Origin: Planctomycetes bacterium TMED75
Lineage (GTDB): Bacteria > Planctomycetota > Phycisphaerae > Phycisphaerales > SM1A02
Direction of reading: 5' to 3'
Length of the DNA stretch: 58,387 bases
NCBI GenBank assembly: GCA_002171655.1
Contig: NHEC01000063.1
Location: forward strand, 1-58,387
Position numbers and translations under genes: made by a program. This document shows, piece by piece, positions 7,993 through 16,092 of the stretch (position 1 is its first letter; every line of letters begins with the position of its first letter). A model generated the notes under the pieces. It saw nothing but the letters and a program-made list of their open reading frames with translations, made no database searches and had not been told where the DNA came from.

Positions 7993-9033
7993 ATGGTGAA
8001 AACTGACCCACGTCTCGGTTACGCTGGCCTCGGGCTTGCGGTCACGCTGAGCTGTGCGACATTGGTTCACGCTCAGGCAATCAACTGCACGGCTGACATC
8101 GATGGAGATGGTGCAGTTGGCGGGACCGATCTTGCGGGCCTGCTGGCTTACTGGTTGACAGACAATGCCGATGCCGATCTTGATGGAAGTGGCCAGGTGA
8201 ACGGGCAGGATCTAGCAACGCTCCTTTCGCAGTGGGGTCTTGATTGCGATGTCAATCCCTTCTGCGACTCGGTTCAGGTCGAGTACACCGACGACATGAT
8301 GGTCGTCAGTACCTCAGGACTCCCATGCCATGAAACCGGTCCCTTCGATGGTACGTACTTCGATCCCTATACCGGCCAGTACTGCTTCAATCCGAATACT
8401 CCGTCCAATCAGAATAATGTATGGATGATTCCGACAACGCCGACTCCGACCAACGCACCAGCTATCGATGTGCTCAATACCCTCGGCCCGATCGGGGTCA
8501 CGATCACCGGGGCGTCGTTCTACAACCCCTACGACGGGGGTGGCGTACCGGCGCCTGGCAACATCTGCATGGACTATTGCCAGGGACATGCCTCTCCAGA
8601 TGGCAGCTACCACTACCACCAGATGAGTCCCTGTTTCAACCAGAACGATGATCCCGACGGTCATTCCGGACTGATTGGATACGCCTTCGACGGGTATGCG
8701 GTCTATGGCTTGAACGATACCGGCGGCTCGCCACCCACGGATCTCGACCAATGCGGTGGGCACACCGACGCGGTTCGAGGTTACCACTACCACTTCCAAA
8801 GTGAATTTCCGTTCACCCTGGGTTGCTACCGCGGAGAGCCCGAGCTCTCAAACTTCGGGGGTGGCGGCGATGGCCCCGGCGATGGCCCTGGCGGCGGTGG
8901 TTGCTCCGGCTGTGCGGCCCTCATGATTCCCCCAAACGTCTGCAATTGCGTTCACACCACACCCGGTTACGAAGGTTGTTGCCTTGATTGGACGCCTGAT
9001 TGCCAGGCCTACGCTGATCAGTTCTGCAACTGA
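7993..9033 (+). CDS. Secreted YHYH-domain protein with N-terminal dockerin-like pair
   Basis: A 346-residue exported protein. A signal peptide occupies about residues 8-28. It is followed directly by two EF-hand-like dockerin repeats (DIDGDGAVGGTDLAGLL near 35-51 and DLDGSGQVNGQDLATLL near 62-78). A YHYH domain spans about 90-280 with two YHYH motifs (206-209, 264-267) and cysteines. A glycine/aspartate linker leads to a C-terminal cysteine cluster (CC..W.PDC....FC). Function of YHYH domains is unknown. Start ATG 7993 is taken because it places the signal peptide correctly; an upstream in-frame start at 7882 is unlikely. The dockerin at the N-terminus is odd: in the neighbours it is C-terminal. 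Confidence 0.85.
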   Translation: MVKTDPRLGYAGLGLAVTLSCATLVHAQAINCTADIDGDGAVGGTDLAGLLAYWLTDNADADLDGSGQVNGQDLATLLSQWGLDCDVNPFCDSVQVEYTDDMMVVSTSGLPCHETGPFDGTYFDPYTGQYCFNPNTPSNQNNVWMIPTTPTPTNAPAIDVLNTLGPIGVTITGASFYNPYDGGGVPAPGNICMDYCQGHASPDGSYHYHQMSPCFNQNDDPDGHSGLIGYAFDGYAVYGLNDTGGSPPTDLDQCGGHTDAVRGYHYHFQSEFPFTLGCYRGEPELSNFGGGGDGPGDGPGGGGCSGCAALMIPPNVCNCVHTTPGYEGCCLDWTPDCQAYADQFCN

Positions 9034-9089
9034 TTGAAGCTTTGCACGCTCGCTCTAACCGGCTGGCTGGCTCAAGCATACGGCCCAGC

Positions 9090-9123
9090 ACCGCCCGGTC
9101 CCTACTTGGATCGGGCGGTTTCT
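9090..9123 (+). terminator. Intrinsic terminator of the YHYH gene
   Basis: ACCGCCCG pairs with CGGGCGGT across a loop that can pair further (GTCC/GGAT), followed by TTTCTT. It lies 57 bases after the stop codon on the same strand and fits a Rho-independent terminator. Confidence 0.8.
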
Positions 9124-9212
9124 TGAGAAGTAGCCTGCCAACCGCCTGCGACTTGACTCTCGATACCGGGAGTGGTCAGCTGATGCGTGACTGAAGGATG
9201 TGGAATGATTTC

Positions 9213-9761
9213 ATGATCAGAGTTTTCTACTACATCACACTTTCTTGCCTTCTTTTCGGTTGTGCAGCACCACCTCAGTCGGTGCCGCTGCCCAAGGGTG
9301 ATCGTGATCAAGTCGTTGCCTTCGTATTCACGAGTGTGGATTGTCCAATCGCCAACGCCATGGCTCCGCAGCTGCGTCGCACAATCACGGAGGCAGAAAG
9401 CCTCGGCGTCAAGACCTACCTCGTCTACCCGCGCGTCGACATCACCGAGGAAGCGATGGCCACTCATGCACGTGCGTACGGCCTTGAAGCTGAAGCAATC
9501 GCCGATCCGAATAAGGTGCTGGTCACAGAACTTGGTGCGACGGTGACGCCGGAAGGCGTAGTGATCAAGTACGCCGCCGATGGTGACTATGAAATCTGCT
9601 ACCGGGGACGACTGAATGATCTGTATCCGTCGATCGGCAATCGAAGAGATCAGGCCAGTTGCCACGAATTCAGGGATGCAATCCTCGCCAGCCGCAGCGG
9701 ACAGCCGATTGCAACCCCCTTTCCACCGGCGATTGGTTGCATGATCGAGCGTGTGCCGTGA
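9213..9761 (+). CDS. Redoxin (thioredoxin-fold) lipoprotein
   Basis: A 182-residue protein with a lipoprotein signal (MIRVFYYITLSCLLFGC; lipobox LFGC) and a thioredoxin-fold body. TSVDCPIANAMAPQL is the redox-active segment with one cysteine rather than CxxC, and the later YRGRLNDLYPSIGNRR segment matches the planctomycete redoxin family. In many planctomycetes this domain is fused to a cytochrome c/copper-monooxygenase-like protein; here the next gene supplies those parts, starting at the last base of this stop codon (TGATG). ATG 9213 is preferred over 9198 because it gives a proper lipoprotein signal. Its partner and substrate are unknown. Confidence 0.82.
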   Translation: MIRVFYYITLSCLLFGCAAPPQSVPLPKGDRDQVVAFVFTSVDCPIANAMAPQLRRTITEAESLGVKTYLVYPRVDITEEAMATHARAYGLEAEAIADPNKVLVTELGATVTPEGVVIKYAADGDYEICYRGRLNDLYPSIGNRRDQASCHEFRDAILASRSGQPIATPFPPAIGCMIERVP

Positions 9762-11137
9762 TGGGTTCCGGTTTGCTCGTGAGTTTGTTGTGTTTTTGGC
9801 TTGGGTTCACCCAAGAGGACGGTGCAACCGCGGCTTCGGTACCACCCACCTGGGCTTCCGGTATCAAGTCACTGGTTACGGCCCACTGTGCCAGCTGCCA
9901 CCGCCCAGACGGTGCTGCCCCGTTTTCCTTGAACTCTCCGGATGACTTCCGCTCACGCCGCACCTTTGTGAGCCATGTCCTGAAGGAGGGGTTGATGCCA
10001 CCCTGGCTACCTACCAGTGGTGTGCCCCTCGAGAAAACGCGTGGGTTATCCACCGTTCAACGTGATCTGATGCTTGCCTGGCTCAAGGCGGGGTGCCCTC
10101 CAGGCTCAGTCGAATCAGACTCGCGAGGATCGCTGAATGAAGTGAAGCAAGGCATTTCCCCTCCAGCCCCCAAGTCACCTCCAGTCCTCAAACCAGCTCC
10201 GGGCGTGCTCCAGGAATCCCCGTCGATGACTCTGCGGATGAGAGCACCCTGGACAGTGCCAGCTGAAGGCGGAGTTCGCTGGTTCAAGGCAGAGCGCGAC
10301 AAGCGGACCTTCGTACTTCCAATTGAGAACCCTCGCCCCCTGCGAGTGCGTGCTCTGGATTATCAGAGTACAGCACCTCAAACTCTGGGTGCAGTCGCCT
10401 TGTCGGCTGATCCCAGTGGGGACGGTCGAACCATGGTCGATTGGGACGAGGAGCCAGGCAGCTACATGATGGCGGATATTCGCTCAGTGCCAGCTGGCTC
10501 GCTGGGCATCATCGGCCCTGGTGGAGGCCGATTGGAATATCCGAAAGGCTTCTATGTCCAGATTCCCATTGGTTCCGACATTCTCAGTGAAGTGCACTAT
10601 CGGCCACAGGGTCGCGACCGGGTGCTCGATGATCTGCTGGTCCTTGAGACTCTGGGCCCAGCCGAACGTGCTCGTCCCTTGGTGCCGGTGAATCTGATGG
10701 TACCCCGGGTCCGTCTGGATCCTGGTGAGCGCAAGCGCTTCGCCAATCAGCTGACCCTTCCCGTAGACATCGACCTTGTGGCAATGTCGCCACGAGCATC
10801 CAGGCGATGTGTCTCGTTGCTTCTTCAAGCGACGTTCCCCGATGCTCAAGCGCCCATCACGCTCCTCGAAGTGGCCGACTGGAATCCTCACTATCGATCC
10901 ACGCTGGTGCTTGAAAAGCCACTTAGATTGCCTGCAGGCACGGTGGTTCACTGCGCCTGGGGCTATGACAACTCAGCTGAGAATCCAAGAAACCCAGTCG
11001 TCCCGCCAGAAAAGGTGGATCTGGGCGCACGTTCGGGCGCGATGAATGTCCTCTTGATGTCCGCTCCGGTCAATCGGCCGGAGATCCGCCCGTTGCTTGA
11101 TTTCATAGAAGCGGAGTCACGACGAAATCGAGGGTGA
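9761..11137 (+). CDS. c-type cytochrome with monooxygenase-like C-terminal region
   Basis: A 458-residue protein with an N-terminal hydrophobic export signal, a heme c site C43-A-S-C46-H47, and M79 in GLMPPWLP as a possible second iron ligand. The remaining 350 residues resemble the copper-type-II-monooxygenase-like region of planctomycete redoxin/cytochrome fusions, including PKGFYVQIPIGS and the EVHYRPQG element. The His-His pair usual in that region is not seen; the corresponding stretch reads QTLGAVALS. Start 9761 overlaps the redoxin stop by one base, so the pair is translationally coupled. An electron-transfer role outside the membrane is likely; the loss of copper activity is inferred. 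Confidence 0.75.
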   Translation: MGSGLLVSLLCFWLGFTQEDGATAASVPPTWASGIKSLVTAHCASCHRPDGAAPFSLNSPDDFRSRRTFVSHVLKEGLMPPWLPTSGVPLEKTRGLSTVQRDLMLAWLKAGCPPGSVESDSRGSLNEVKQGISPPAPKSPPVLKPAPGVLQESPSMTLRMRAPWTVPAEGGVRWFKAERDKRTFVLPIENPRPLRVRALDYQSTAPQTLGAVALSADPSGDGRTMVDWDEEPGSYMMADIRSVPAGSLGIIGPGGGRLEYPKGFYVQIPIGSDILSEVHYRPQGRDRVLDDLLVLETLGPAERARPLVPVNLMVPRVRLDPGERKRFANQLTLPVDIDLVAMSPRASRRCVSLLLQATFPDAQAPITLLEVADWNPHYRSTLVLEKPLRLPAGTVVHCAWGYDNSAENPRNPVVPPEKVDLGARSGAMNVLLMSAPVNRPEIRPLLDFIEAESRRNRG

Positions 11138-11146
11138 TCTCCCGAT

Positions 11147-11785
11147 TCACGGCTTTGGGGCATCCTGCTTCCACGTGGTGAGCAGATGGTCCCCTGGGGT
11201 GGTGCTGATTCGAGCTCGAGGAGTGCGTGTCGTGTCGCTGAGTTCTATGAACGCCTCACCCGAAACCGTGGTTCCGCTGGACAGTCTTGGTAATCCGTTT
11301 TCATCAAAGAAATAGACCGCCGCATTCCCATCTTGTGGCCCGCCACTGGACATTCGCAGTCGCCCTTTTCCATCGAACTGCCTGAACCAGTGCTGTCCGG
11401 TTGCAGAGGTGACCGCGGCACATCGAAGGGTTCCGTCAGGAGCCAGCAACTGGAAGCCAGCCTCATTGTCGGTGAACGTGAATGCAGCGATTCTGGGTCG
11501 TCCCTGAGTATCGTAGACGTCCACCGATCCGGTTCCCTGGGTGTTGGTGGTGAGTGCGGCCCGCGGCGTACCATTCGTATCGAGGGTTTCAATGACTGCC
11601 GTACCGTCGTCCCTTACGCCAAGCCGGATTCGCACTCGTCCCTTCTGGTCGGTCAGTTCGATCGGCTTGCTTGCCAAGGAGGTTTCTTTGGATCCTGCAG
11701 TCTGTTCCTGATCTTGATCCGAGGCGGCGGCGAGGCCCAAGGCGATTCCTGCACCAAGGACGATGCAGCTCAGCGAGTTCTTCAT
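11147..11785 (-). CDS. Exported protein of seven tandem 23-residue repeats
   Basis: A 212-residue protein: signal peptide (about residues 1-22), short linker, then seven repeats of exactly 23 residues with no insertion (41-63, 64-86, 87-109, 110-132, 133-155, 156-178, 179-201), and an 11-residue tail. The repeat pattern is two beta-type hydrophobics, D-x-x-G-x-P/L-R, then a small/polar half, for example VDVYDTQGRPRIAAF. This predicts a regular beta-solenoid or similar stacked fold. I do not recognise a named family. The ATG overlaps the stop of the upstream UPF0173 gene in ATGA, so the two are co-translated. It converges with the cytochrome gene 9 bases away. Confidence 0.85.
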   Translation of the reverse strand: MKNSLSCIVLGAGIALGLAAASDQDQEQTAGSKETSLASKPIELTDQKGRVRIRLGVRDDGTAVIETLDTNGTPRAALTTNTQGTGSVDVYDTQGRPRIAAFTFTDNEAGFQLLAPDGTLRCAAVTSATGQHWFRQFDGKGRLRMSSGGPQDGNAAVYFFDENGLPRLSSGTTVSGEAFIELSDTTRTPRARISTTPGDHLLTTWKQDAPKP

Positions 11786-12462
11786 GAAATTGATTCCGTC
11801 TCTAGGGTTTGACCGGGTTCCAGGAATCTGGTCTCGATCCCTGCAGGGTTGAACAGCTGGTGATCGACCCGGATCGGATCCCACGTGTTGTAATGGCAGG
11901 GGATCACGAGACGGGGGCTGATCCATTCAGCGGCCATTGCCGCGTGCTTCGGTCCCATGGTGAAGCGATCGCCAATTGGCAGAATCGCGATGTCGGGGCG
12001 GTACAGAGTCTTAATGAGCTTCATGTCGCTGAAGAGTGCGGTATCCCCGGCAAAGTACGTTCGGTGCCCTCCCATGGTGATGACCGCACCCAGCGGATCT
12101 CCCATGTAGCGTCCTTGGAAGGATGAGGAGTGGAGGGCAGGGGTGAAGTCGATCGATCCGAATGGGGCCTGAATGCAGCCTCCGGTGTTGCCGGGTTCGA
12201 GGTCAGTGACCCCTTGTTCGCCAAGATAGGTCGTGATCTCATGAGTGGCGAAAACGGTGGCTTTGCACCGCAGAGCGATATTGGCTGCATCCGCCATGTG
12301 GTCCTCGTGGCCATGGCTCACCAGGATGTGGGTGCATTGAATGGCTTCGGCGGGCGTGGTGCACGACGGATTGTCGTCGTGAAACGGGTCCAGCAGCAAG
12401 CGATGAGTTCCATCATCAAGGAGGAACGTGGAATGTCCGTGGTAGGTGATCTTCAAGGGCAT
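11782..12462 (-). CDS. UPF0173-type metallo-beta-lactamase-fold hydrolase
   Basis: A 226-residue metal-dependent hydrolase. The binuclear metal motif H50-x-H52-x-D54-H55 (VSHGHEDH) follows MPLKITYHGHSTFLL, a typical opening of the UPF0173 group; YFAGDTALFSDM and the late VIPCHYNTW supply the remaining ligands. No signal peptide, so cytosolic. Substrate unknown in the family. It is the first gene of a two-gene unit with the repeat protein at 11147-11785, sharing an ATGA overlap; why a cytosolic hydrolase and an exported repeat protein should be coupled is not evident. Confidence 0.9.
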   Translation of the reverse strand: MPLKITYHGHSTFLLDDGTHRLLLDPFHDDNPSCTTPAEAIQCTHILVSHGHEDHMADAANIALRCKATVFATHEITTYLGEQGVTDLEPGNTGGCIQAPFGSIDFTPALHSSSFQGRYMGDPLGAVITMGGHRTYFAGDTALFSDMKLIKTLYRPDIAILPIGDRFTMGPKHAAMAAEWISPRLVIPCHYNTWDPIRVDHQLFNPAGIETRFLEPGQTLETESIS

Positions 12463-12518
12463 GTGCGATCCGGGGTTGAGGATTAGAGACGGTTGAGATT
12501 CAGACTGTGAAGGTACTT

Positions 12519-12552
12519 GAAAGCCCCACGCCTGGTGGGGCGTGGGGCTTTC
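12519..12552 (-). terminator. Hairpin after the metalloprotease gene
   Basis: A perfect 14-bp stem, GAAAGCCCCACGCC with its complement, closes a 6-base loop. It lies 45 bases past the minus-strand stop at 12598 and upstream of the UPF0173 gene. Stem strength and position fit a transcription end; the T tract is limited to the TTTC inside the stem. Confidence 0.7.
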
Positions 12553-12597
12553 AGAATCTCTCAGTGTGGCAAAGTCGAGTCAATCCTTCGTACTGAC

Positions 12598-14769
12598 TCA
12601 CTCGGGGCAGAATCCCCAGTTGCCAAGCACGATGGCAAGGTCCAGACCATTGACGGCCTGGTCATTGTTGAGGTCGCCGAGGACCCCCTGACCGCTCTGT
12701 CCCCAGGTGCCGAGAACGCTGGCCAGGTCAGTACCTCCGACGCTTCCATCGCCGTCGGTATCGGCAATGCAGTCGACCGGAGTTCCGTCGCAACTCAGTG
12801 CCACAAGCTTGAAGGCATCAATGCCTGCTTCAACCACGGAGCCTGGATCATTGTCCGTGGCCGTGCATCGGATACGAAGCCCACTGGTGACATTCACGTA
12901 GTCGCCAACCCGCCATGAGCTGGTGGTCCAGCCGGTCTGCGCGCTGTCGCCATTGGAGATCGCCGCGAGTTGACTCCAGCTGGATCCGGAGTCGCCACTG
13001 ATCTCGATGAGGAAGACATCATCGTATTCCGTGTTGTTTGCACTGGTGTTGTCGTACCACCAGGCCAGACTCAGTTCTGTATCGGGGCTTTCAACCGCAT
13101 AGATCGACGAAGTCAGGATCGTGGAACCTCCATCGATGTCCCTGGCGCATGCCGATGCCGAAATGCCATTTTCAGTGACCCAGCAGAACCCGCTGCCGTC
13201 CGCATCTCCACCCGGTGCGCTGCAGGTGTCCACGGAGGTGCTGTCGGTCGAAGGAATGGCTCGTTCCCAGCCACCGGCAGTCGCGGTCGTGGACACGGTC
13301 CATCCTGCTGATGTATTGAAGTCAACCAGGGCAATCTCTTCCAGGCTGTCGGCGACTGAGGCCGTGAAGGCTCCTGCGCTGGGGAGCCTTCGAGTGGTTC
13401 CCGAAGAATCGTCTGCGGTGAAGTACCAGGCAAGCTGGGCGCCACAGGGAAGTTCTGGCAGCGTCGCTGAGTAGACGCTGTTGCCCTGGTCCGTCAGAGC
13501 AACCGACTGGTTCAGGGAGCCGGTTGTGTAGTTCAGGCGGGCACTTCCGTCGACGTAACCATTGGATTCGATTTCGGTGATTCGAACACCGAGGGTGGGT
13601 CCGGAGGGAGAGACAAGCTCGGGGACTGATCCCGTCAGGCTCAATTCAATGAGCTGTACAATCGGTTCTGTCAGATCCGACCGGTAGTACTCTAGAGTGC
13701 AGCGCATTCTTCGGTTCTGGTCGGGAGTGAACTGCTCCATGCAGATGTCGTCGGAGTAGTCCATGTAGTTGTCATCGGGAACCGGCGTACTGCATGCCGA
13801 TCCGTTGCACCCGAAGGTCGGAGAGCCCTGGGGGGCGGTATCGCAGATGAGGTCGCCACCGGTCGTGCAGCTGCCGCTTTCGCAGCCTCCGTTGAAGGTG
13901 TGGTTCAGTCCCAGGTAGTGTCCCACTTCATGGGTCAATGTGCGACCAAGGTTGTAGGGAGAACCGATCGGTGCGTTTTCGCCGTAGGATTCCCAGAGCA
14001 CGACGACTCGATCCGAAGCGGAGCCGGGACTGCCGCACGCTGGAAGAAACGGTACGTAGCCGAGATTCCCCCCGGCAGTCGTGGTGTAGATGTTCATGTA
14101 CCGGGAGGGGTCCCAGTTCAGAGAATTGAAATAGTTGCCACCATCGTTGTACCAGGTGTCGTTGTTGGAAAAGGTGATACCGGTGGTGGGGTTGCCATCA
14201 GGGTCGACTTCCGCCAGGTAGAACTCGATCTGAGCGTTGTTTCCGTTGGCTCCGTTGGTACCGGCCTGAGCCTTGAAGTCCTCGTTGAGAATCCGAATCC
14301 CGCTGATCACTCGGTCCACAGGGATGTCGCCAAGAGTGCCTGAGCTATTTCGGATCACATGAACAACGCAGGGGATGCGCAAGAGTCCGACTGAAGGGTC
14401 GTACTGGGCGGTGGGGTTCGTGTTCGAACAGGAGCAGTCGGATGGAGGCGCCATGGCAAGGGCTCCGTCCAAGACCTCCTGAGCAGGCGCATGTGCGCCG
14501 CAGCGATGGTCGTTGTTTCCATTTGCTTCACGGTCACCGAAGTAGCCCTTCCAGCTTGTGAATCTTCGTCCCTGGAAGTGGACGGTACCGTCGTTTGTCT
14601 GCCAGGGCCGGTCACTGCTCAGCAGGCGGATCCGCTCGGTCGAGAGTTCGGTGGAGTCTGTTTTCTGACTGCTTGCATCGGGCTGGGCGAAGGCTGTAGT
14701 TGCGGTGAGGCACAGCCCCAGGGTGAGTCGCATGGTAGAGATCATCGACAGGCTCCAGAAACGTTTCAT
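12598..14769 (-). CDS. Secreted M43-type (pappalysin-like) zinc metalloprotease with dockerin
   Basis: A 723-residue exported protease. After a signal peptide (cleavage near residue 28, TTAFA-QPD) comes a pro-region, then a metzincin domain with H280-E281-x-x-H284-x-x-G-x-x-H290 and the Met-turn NYMDYSDD around M336. Paired cysteines around 296-327 resemble M43 enzymes. The middle third has beta-rich segments, including a jelly-roll-like stretch (about 500-660). The last 58 residues are a dockerin-like pair (DTDGDGSVGGTDLASVLG and DLNNDQAVNGLDLAIVLG). It should digest extracellular protein. Monocistronic, with a hairpin after the stop. Family assignment from motif; exact substrate unknown. 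Confidence 0.9.
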   Translation of the reverse strand: MKRFWSLSMISTMRLTLGLCLTATTAFAQPDASSQKTDSTELSTERIRLLSSDRPWQTNDGTVHFQGRRFTSWKGYFGDREANGNNDHRCGAHAPAQEVLDGALAMAPPSDCSCSNTNPTAQYDPSVGLLRIPCVVHVIRNSSGTLGDIPVDRVISGIRILNEDFKAQAGTNGANGNNAQIEFYLAEVDPDGNPTTGITFSNNDTWYNDGGNYFNSLNWDPSRYMNIYTTTAGGNLGYVPFLPACGSPGSASDRVVVLWESYGENAPIGSPYNLGRTLTHEVGHYLGLNHTFNGGCESGSCTTGGDLICDTAPQGSPTFGCNGSACSTPVPDDNYMDYSDDICMEQFTPDQNRRMRCTLEYYRSDLTEPIVQLIELSLTGSVPELVSPSGPTLGVRITEIESNGYVDGSARLNYTTGSLNQSVALTDQGNSVYSATLPELPCGAQLAWYFTADDSSGTTRRLPSAGAFTASVADSLEEIALVDFNTSAGWTVSTTATAGGWERAIPSTDSTSVDTCSAPGGDADGSGFCWVTENGISASACARDIDGGSTILTSSIYAVESPDTELSLAWWYDNTSANNTEYDDVFLIEISGDSGSSWSQLAAISNGDSAQTGWTTSSWRVGDYVNVTSGLRIRCTATDNDPGSVVEAGIDAFKLVALSCDGTPVDCIADTDGDGSVGGTDLASVLGTWGQSGQGVLGDLNNDQAVNGLDLAIVLGNWGFCPE

Positions 14770-14928
14770 CGTGGATTTGAGAGGCGTGGGGGGGTGAGGT
14801 AGGGAAACTCGGTTTTATGTAGGTTAAGAGCGTTCACTGGTTCCGGAAAGAATCAAGTTCCAGATTTGTCCGACAATCACCGGTCTGAGGCGGGGTCTCG
14901 CTCAGTTTTCGACATTATTCTGCCATAT

Positions 14929-16092
14929 ATGACCAAGAACCTGTCTGATCGTGAATTGCTACGCCACCTGGTTTCATATGACACCACCAGTGATCGCTCC
15001 CCTGCTTCACTCTTTGACTTCGTCTGTGACTACCTTGGTGATTCCTCCATACGGACCACTCGCATGGATTGCGGGGATGGCTATGAGAACGTGCTCTTCG
15101 AGTCAGGTCCCCCTTCCAGGAACGGTGAGGGTTGGATGCTTTGTGGTCACGTTGATACCGTTCCAGCCGAGGAGCCGGACTGGCTCAGCGATCCACTTGA
15201 ACTTGTCGAGCGTTCCGGCCGCCTGCATGCGCGGGGTGCGTGTGACATGAAGGGTTTCAATGCGATTGCCATGAATTTCCTCCGACTTCGAGCCCATCAG
15301 GGATTTGATCACCCGCTGGGCCTGTTACTCACGCACAGTGAGGAAGTTGGAACGATCGGCGCAGGTCACTTCGCACGTGATTGGCCGCGTGAGCGCATGC
15401 TCCCTCGGAATGTGATTGTTGGAGAGCCGACTTCTCTCAAACCGGTGCGAGGGCACAAGGGCCATCTGAGTTTTCGCATAACGCTCACCGGGCGTCCATG
15501 TCACACCGGTTTCCCGGCCGAAGGGATGAATGCCATCGAACTGGCATTACCCATGCTGAAGTGCCTCAAAGGGCTCCGAGAGCAATTGGTCGATGAACGA
15601 ACCGCGGAGAGTTCGCTCTTTCCACTCGTTCCCCATCCGGTCCTCAACGTCGTTCGGGTCGCCGGTGGGAGTGCGGTCAACGTCATGCCCGCATCCTGTG
15701 TGCTCGACGTCGGGGCCCGGTTGCTGCCTGGCCAGAGTTCCGATGAGTTTCTCCCCCGGCTGCACCGTTTGATAGCAGCGGCCGGTATTCCATGTTCTGA
15801 CTCTCCACTGGAAGGGCACTACAGCCTCGAGGTGATCAACGAAACCCCGTCCTTCTCAACCGCAGCGGATGAAGCCTTTCTTCAGGAGGTCTGTTCGATC
15901 AGTGGCCATCCCGAGGCGATTGGAGTCAACTACGGGACGGATGCCGGGCGACTCAAGCCCCTTGGTTGTCGTTGCGTTATCTTTGGACCAGGGGATATCG
16001 CTCAGGCGCATCGCGCCAACGAGTGGATCCCGATTGACGAATTCGAGCGAATGCCACACCTCTTGGGAGCACTCATTGACACGAAGCACTGA
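14929..16092 (+). CDS. argE: Acetylornithine deacetylase (M20 family)
   Basis: A 387-residue M20 metallohydrolase that removes acetate from N-acetylornithine in arginine synthesis. The di-zinc centre is visible: H74-x-D76 (GHVDTVP), D106 (RGACDMKG), E138-E139 (HSEEVGTIG), with the dimerisation domain (HKGHLSFRITLTGRPCHTG) between. Near the end, VNYGTDAG and FGPGDIAQAH carry the late ligands and substrate contacts typical of ArgE rather than DapE. ATG 14929 gives the family length; an upstream TTG at 14866 would add 21 residues. No Shine-Dalgarno is seen. No other arg gene is nearby. Other M20 deacylases remain possible. Confidence 0.87.
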   Translation: MTKNLSDRELLRHLVSYDTTSDRSPASLFDFVCDYLGDSSIRTTRMDCGDGYENVLFESGPPSRNGEGWMLCGHVDTVPAEEPDWLSDPLELVERSGRLHARGACDMKGFNAIAMNFLRLRAHQGFDHPLGLLLTHSEEVGTIGAGHFARDWPRERMLPRNVIVGEPTSLKPVRGHKGHLSFRITLTGRPCHTGFPAEGMNAIELALPMLKCLKGLREQLVDERTAESSLFPLVPHPVLNVVRVAGGSAVNVMPASCVLDVGARLLPGQSSDEFLPRLHRLIAAAGIPCSDSPLEGHYSLEVINETPSFSTAADEAFLQEVCSISGHPEAIGVNYGTDAGRLKPLGCRCVIFGPGDIAQAHRANEWIPIDEFERMPHLLGALIDTKH

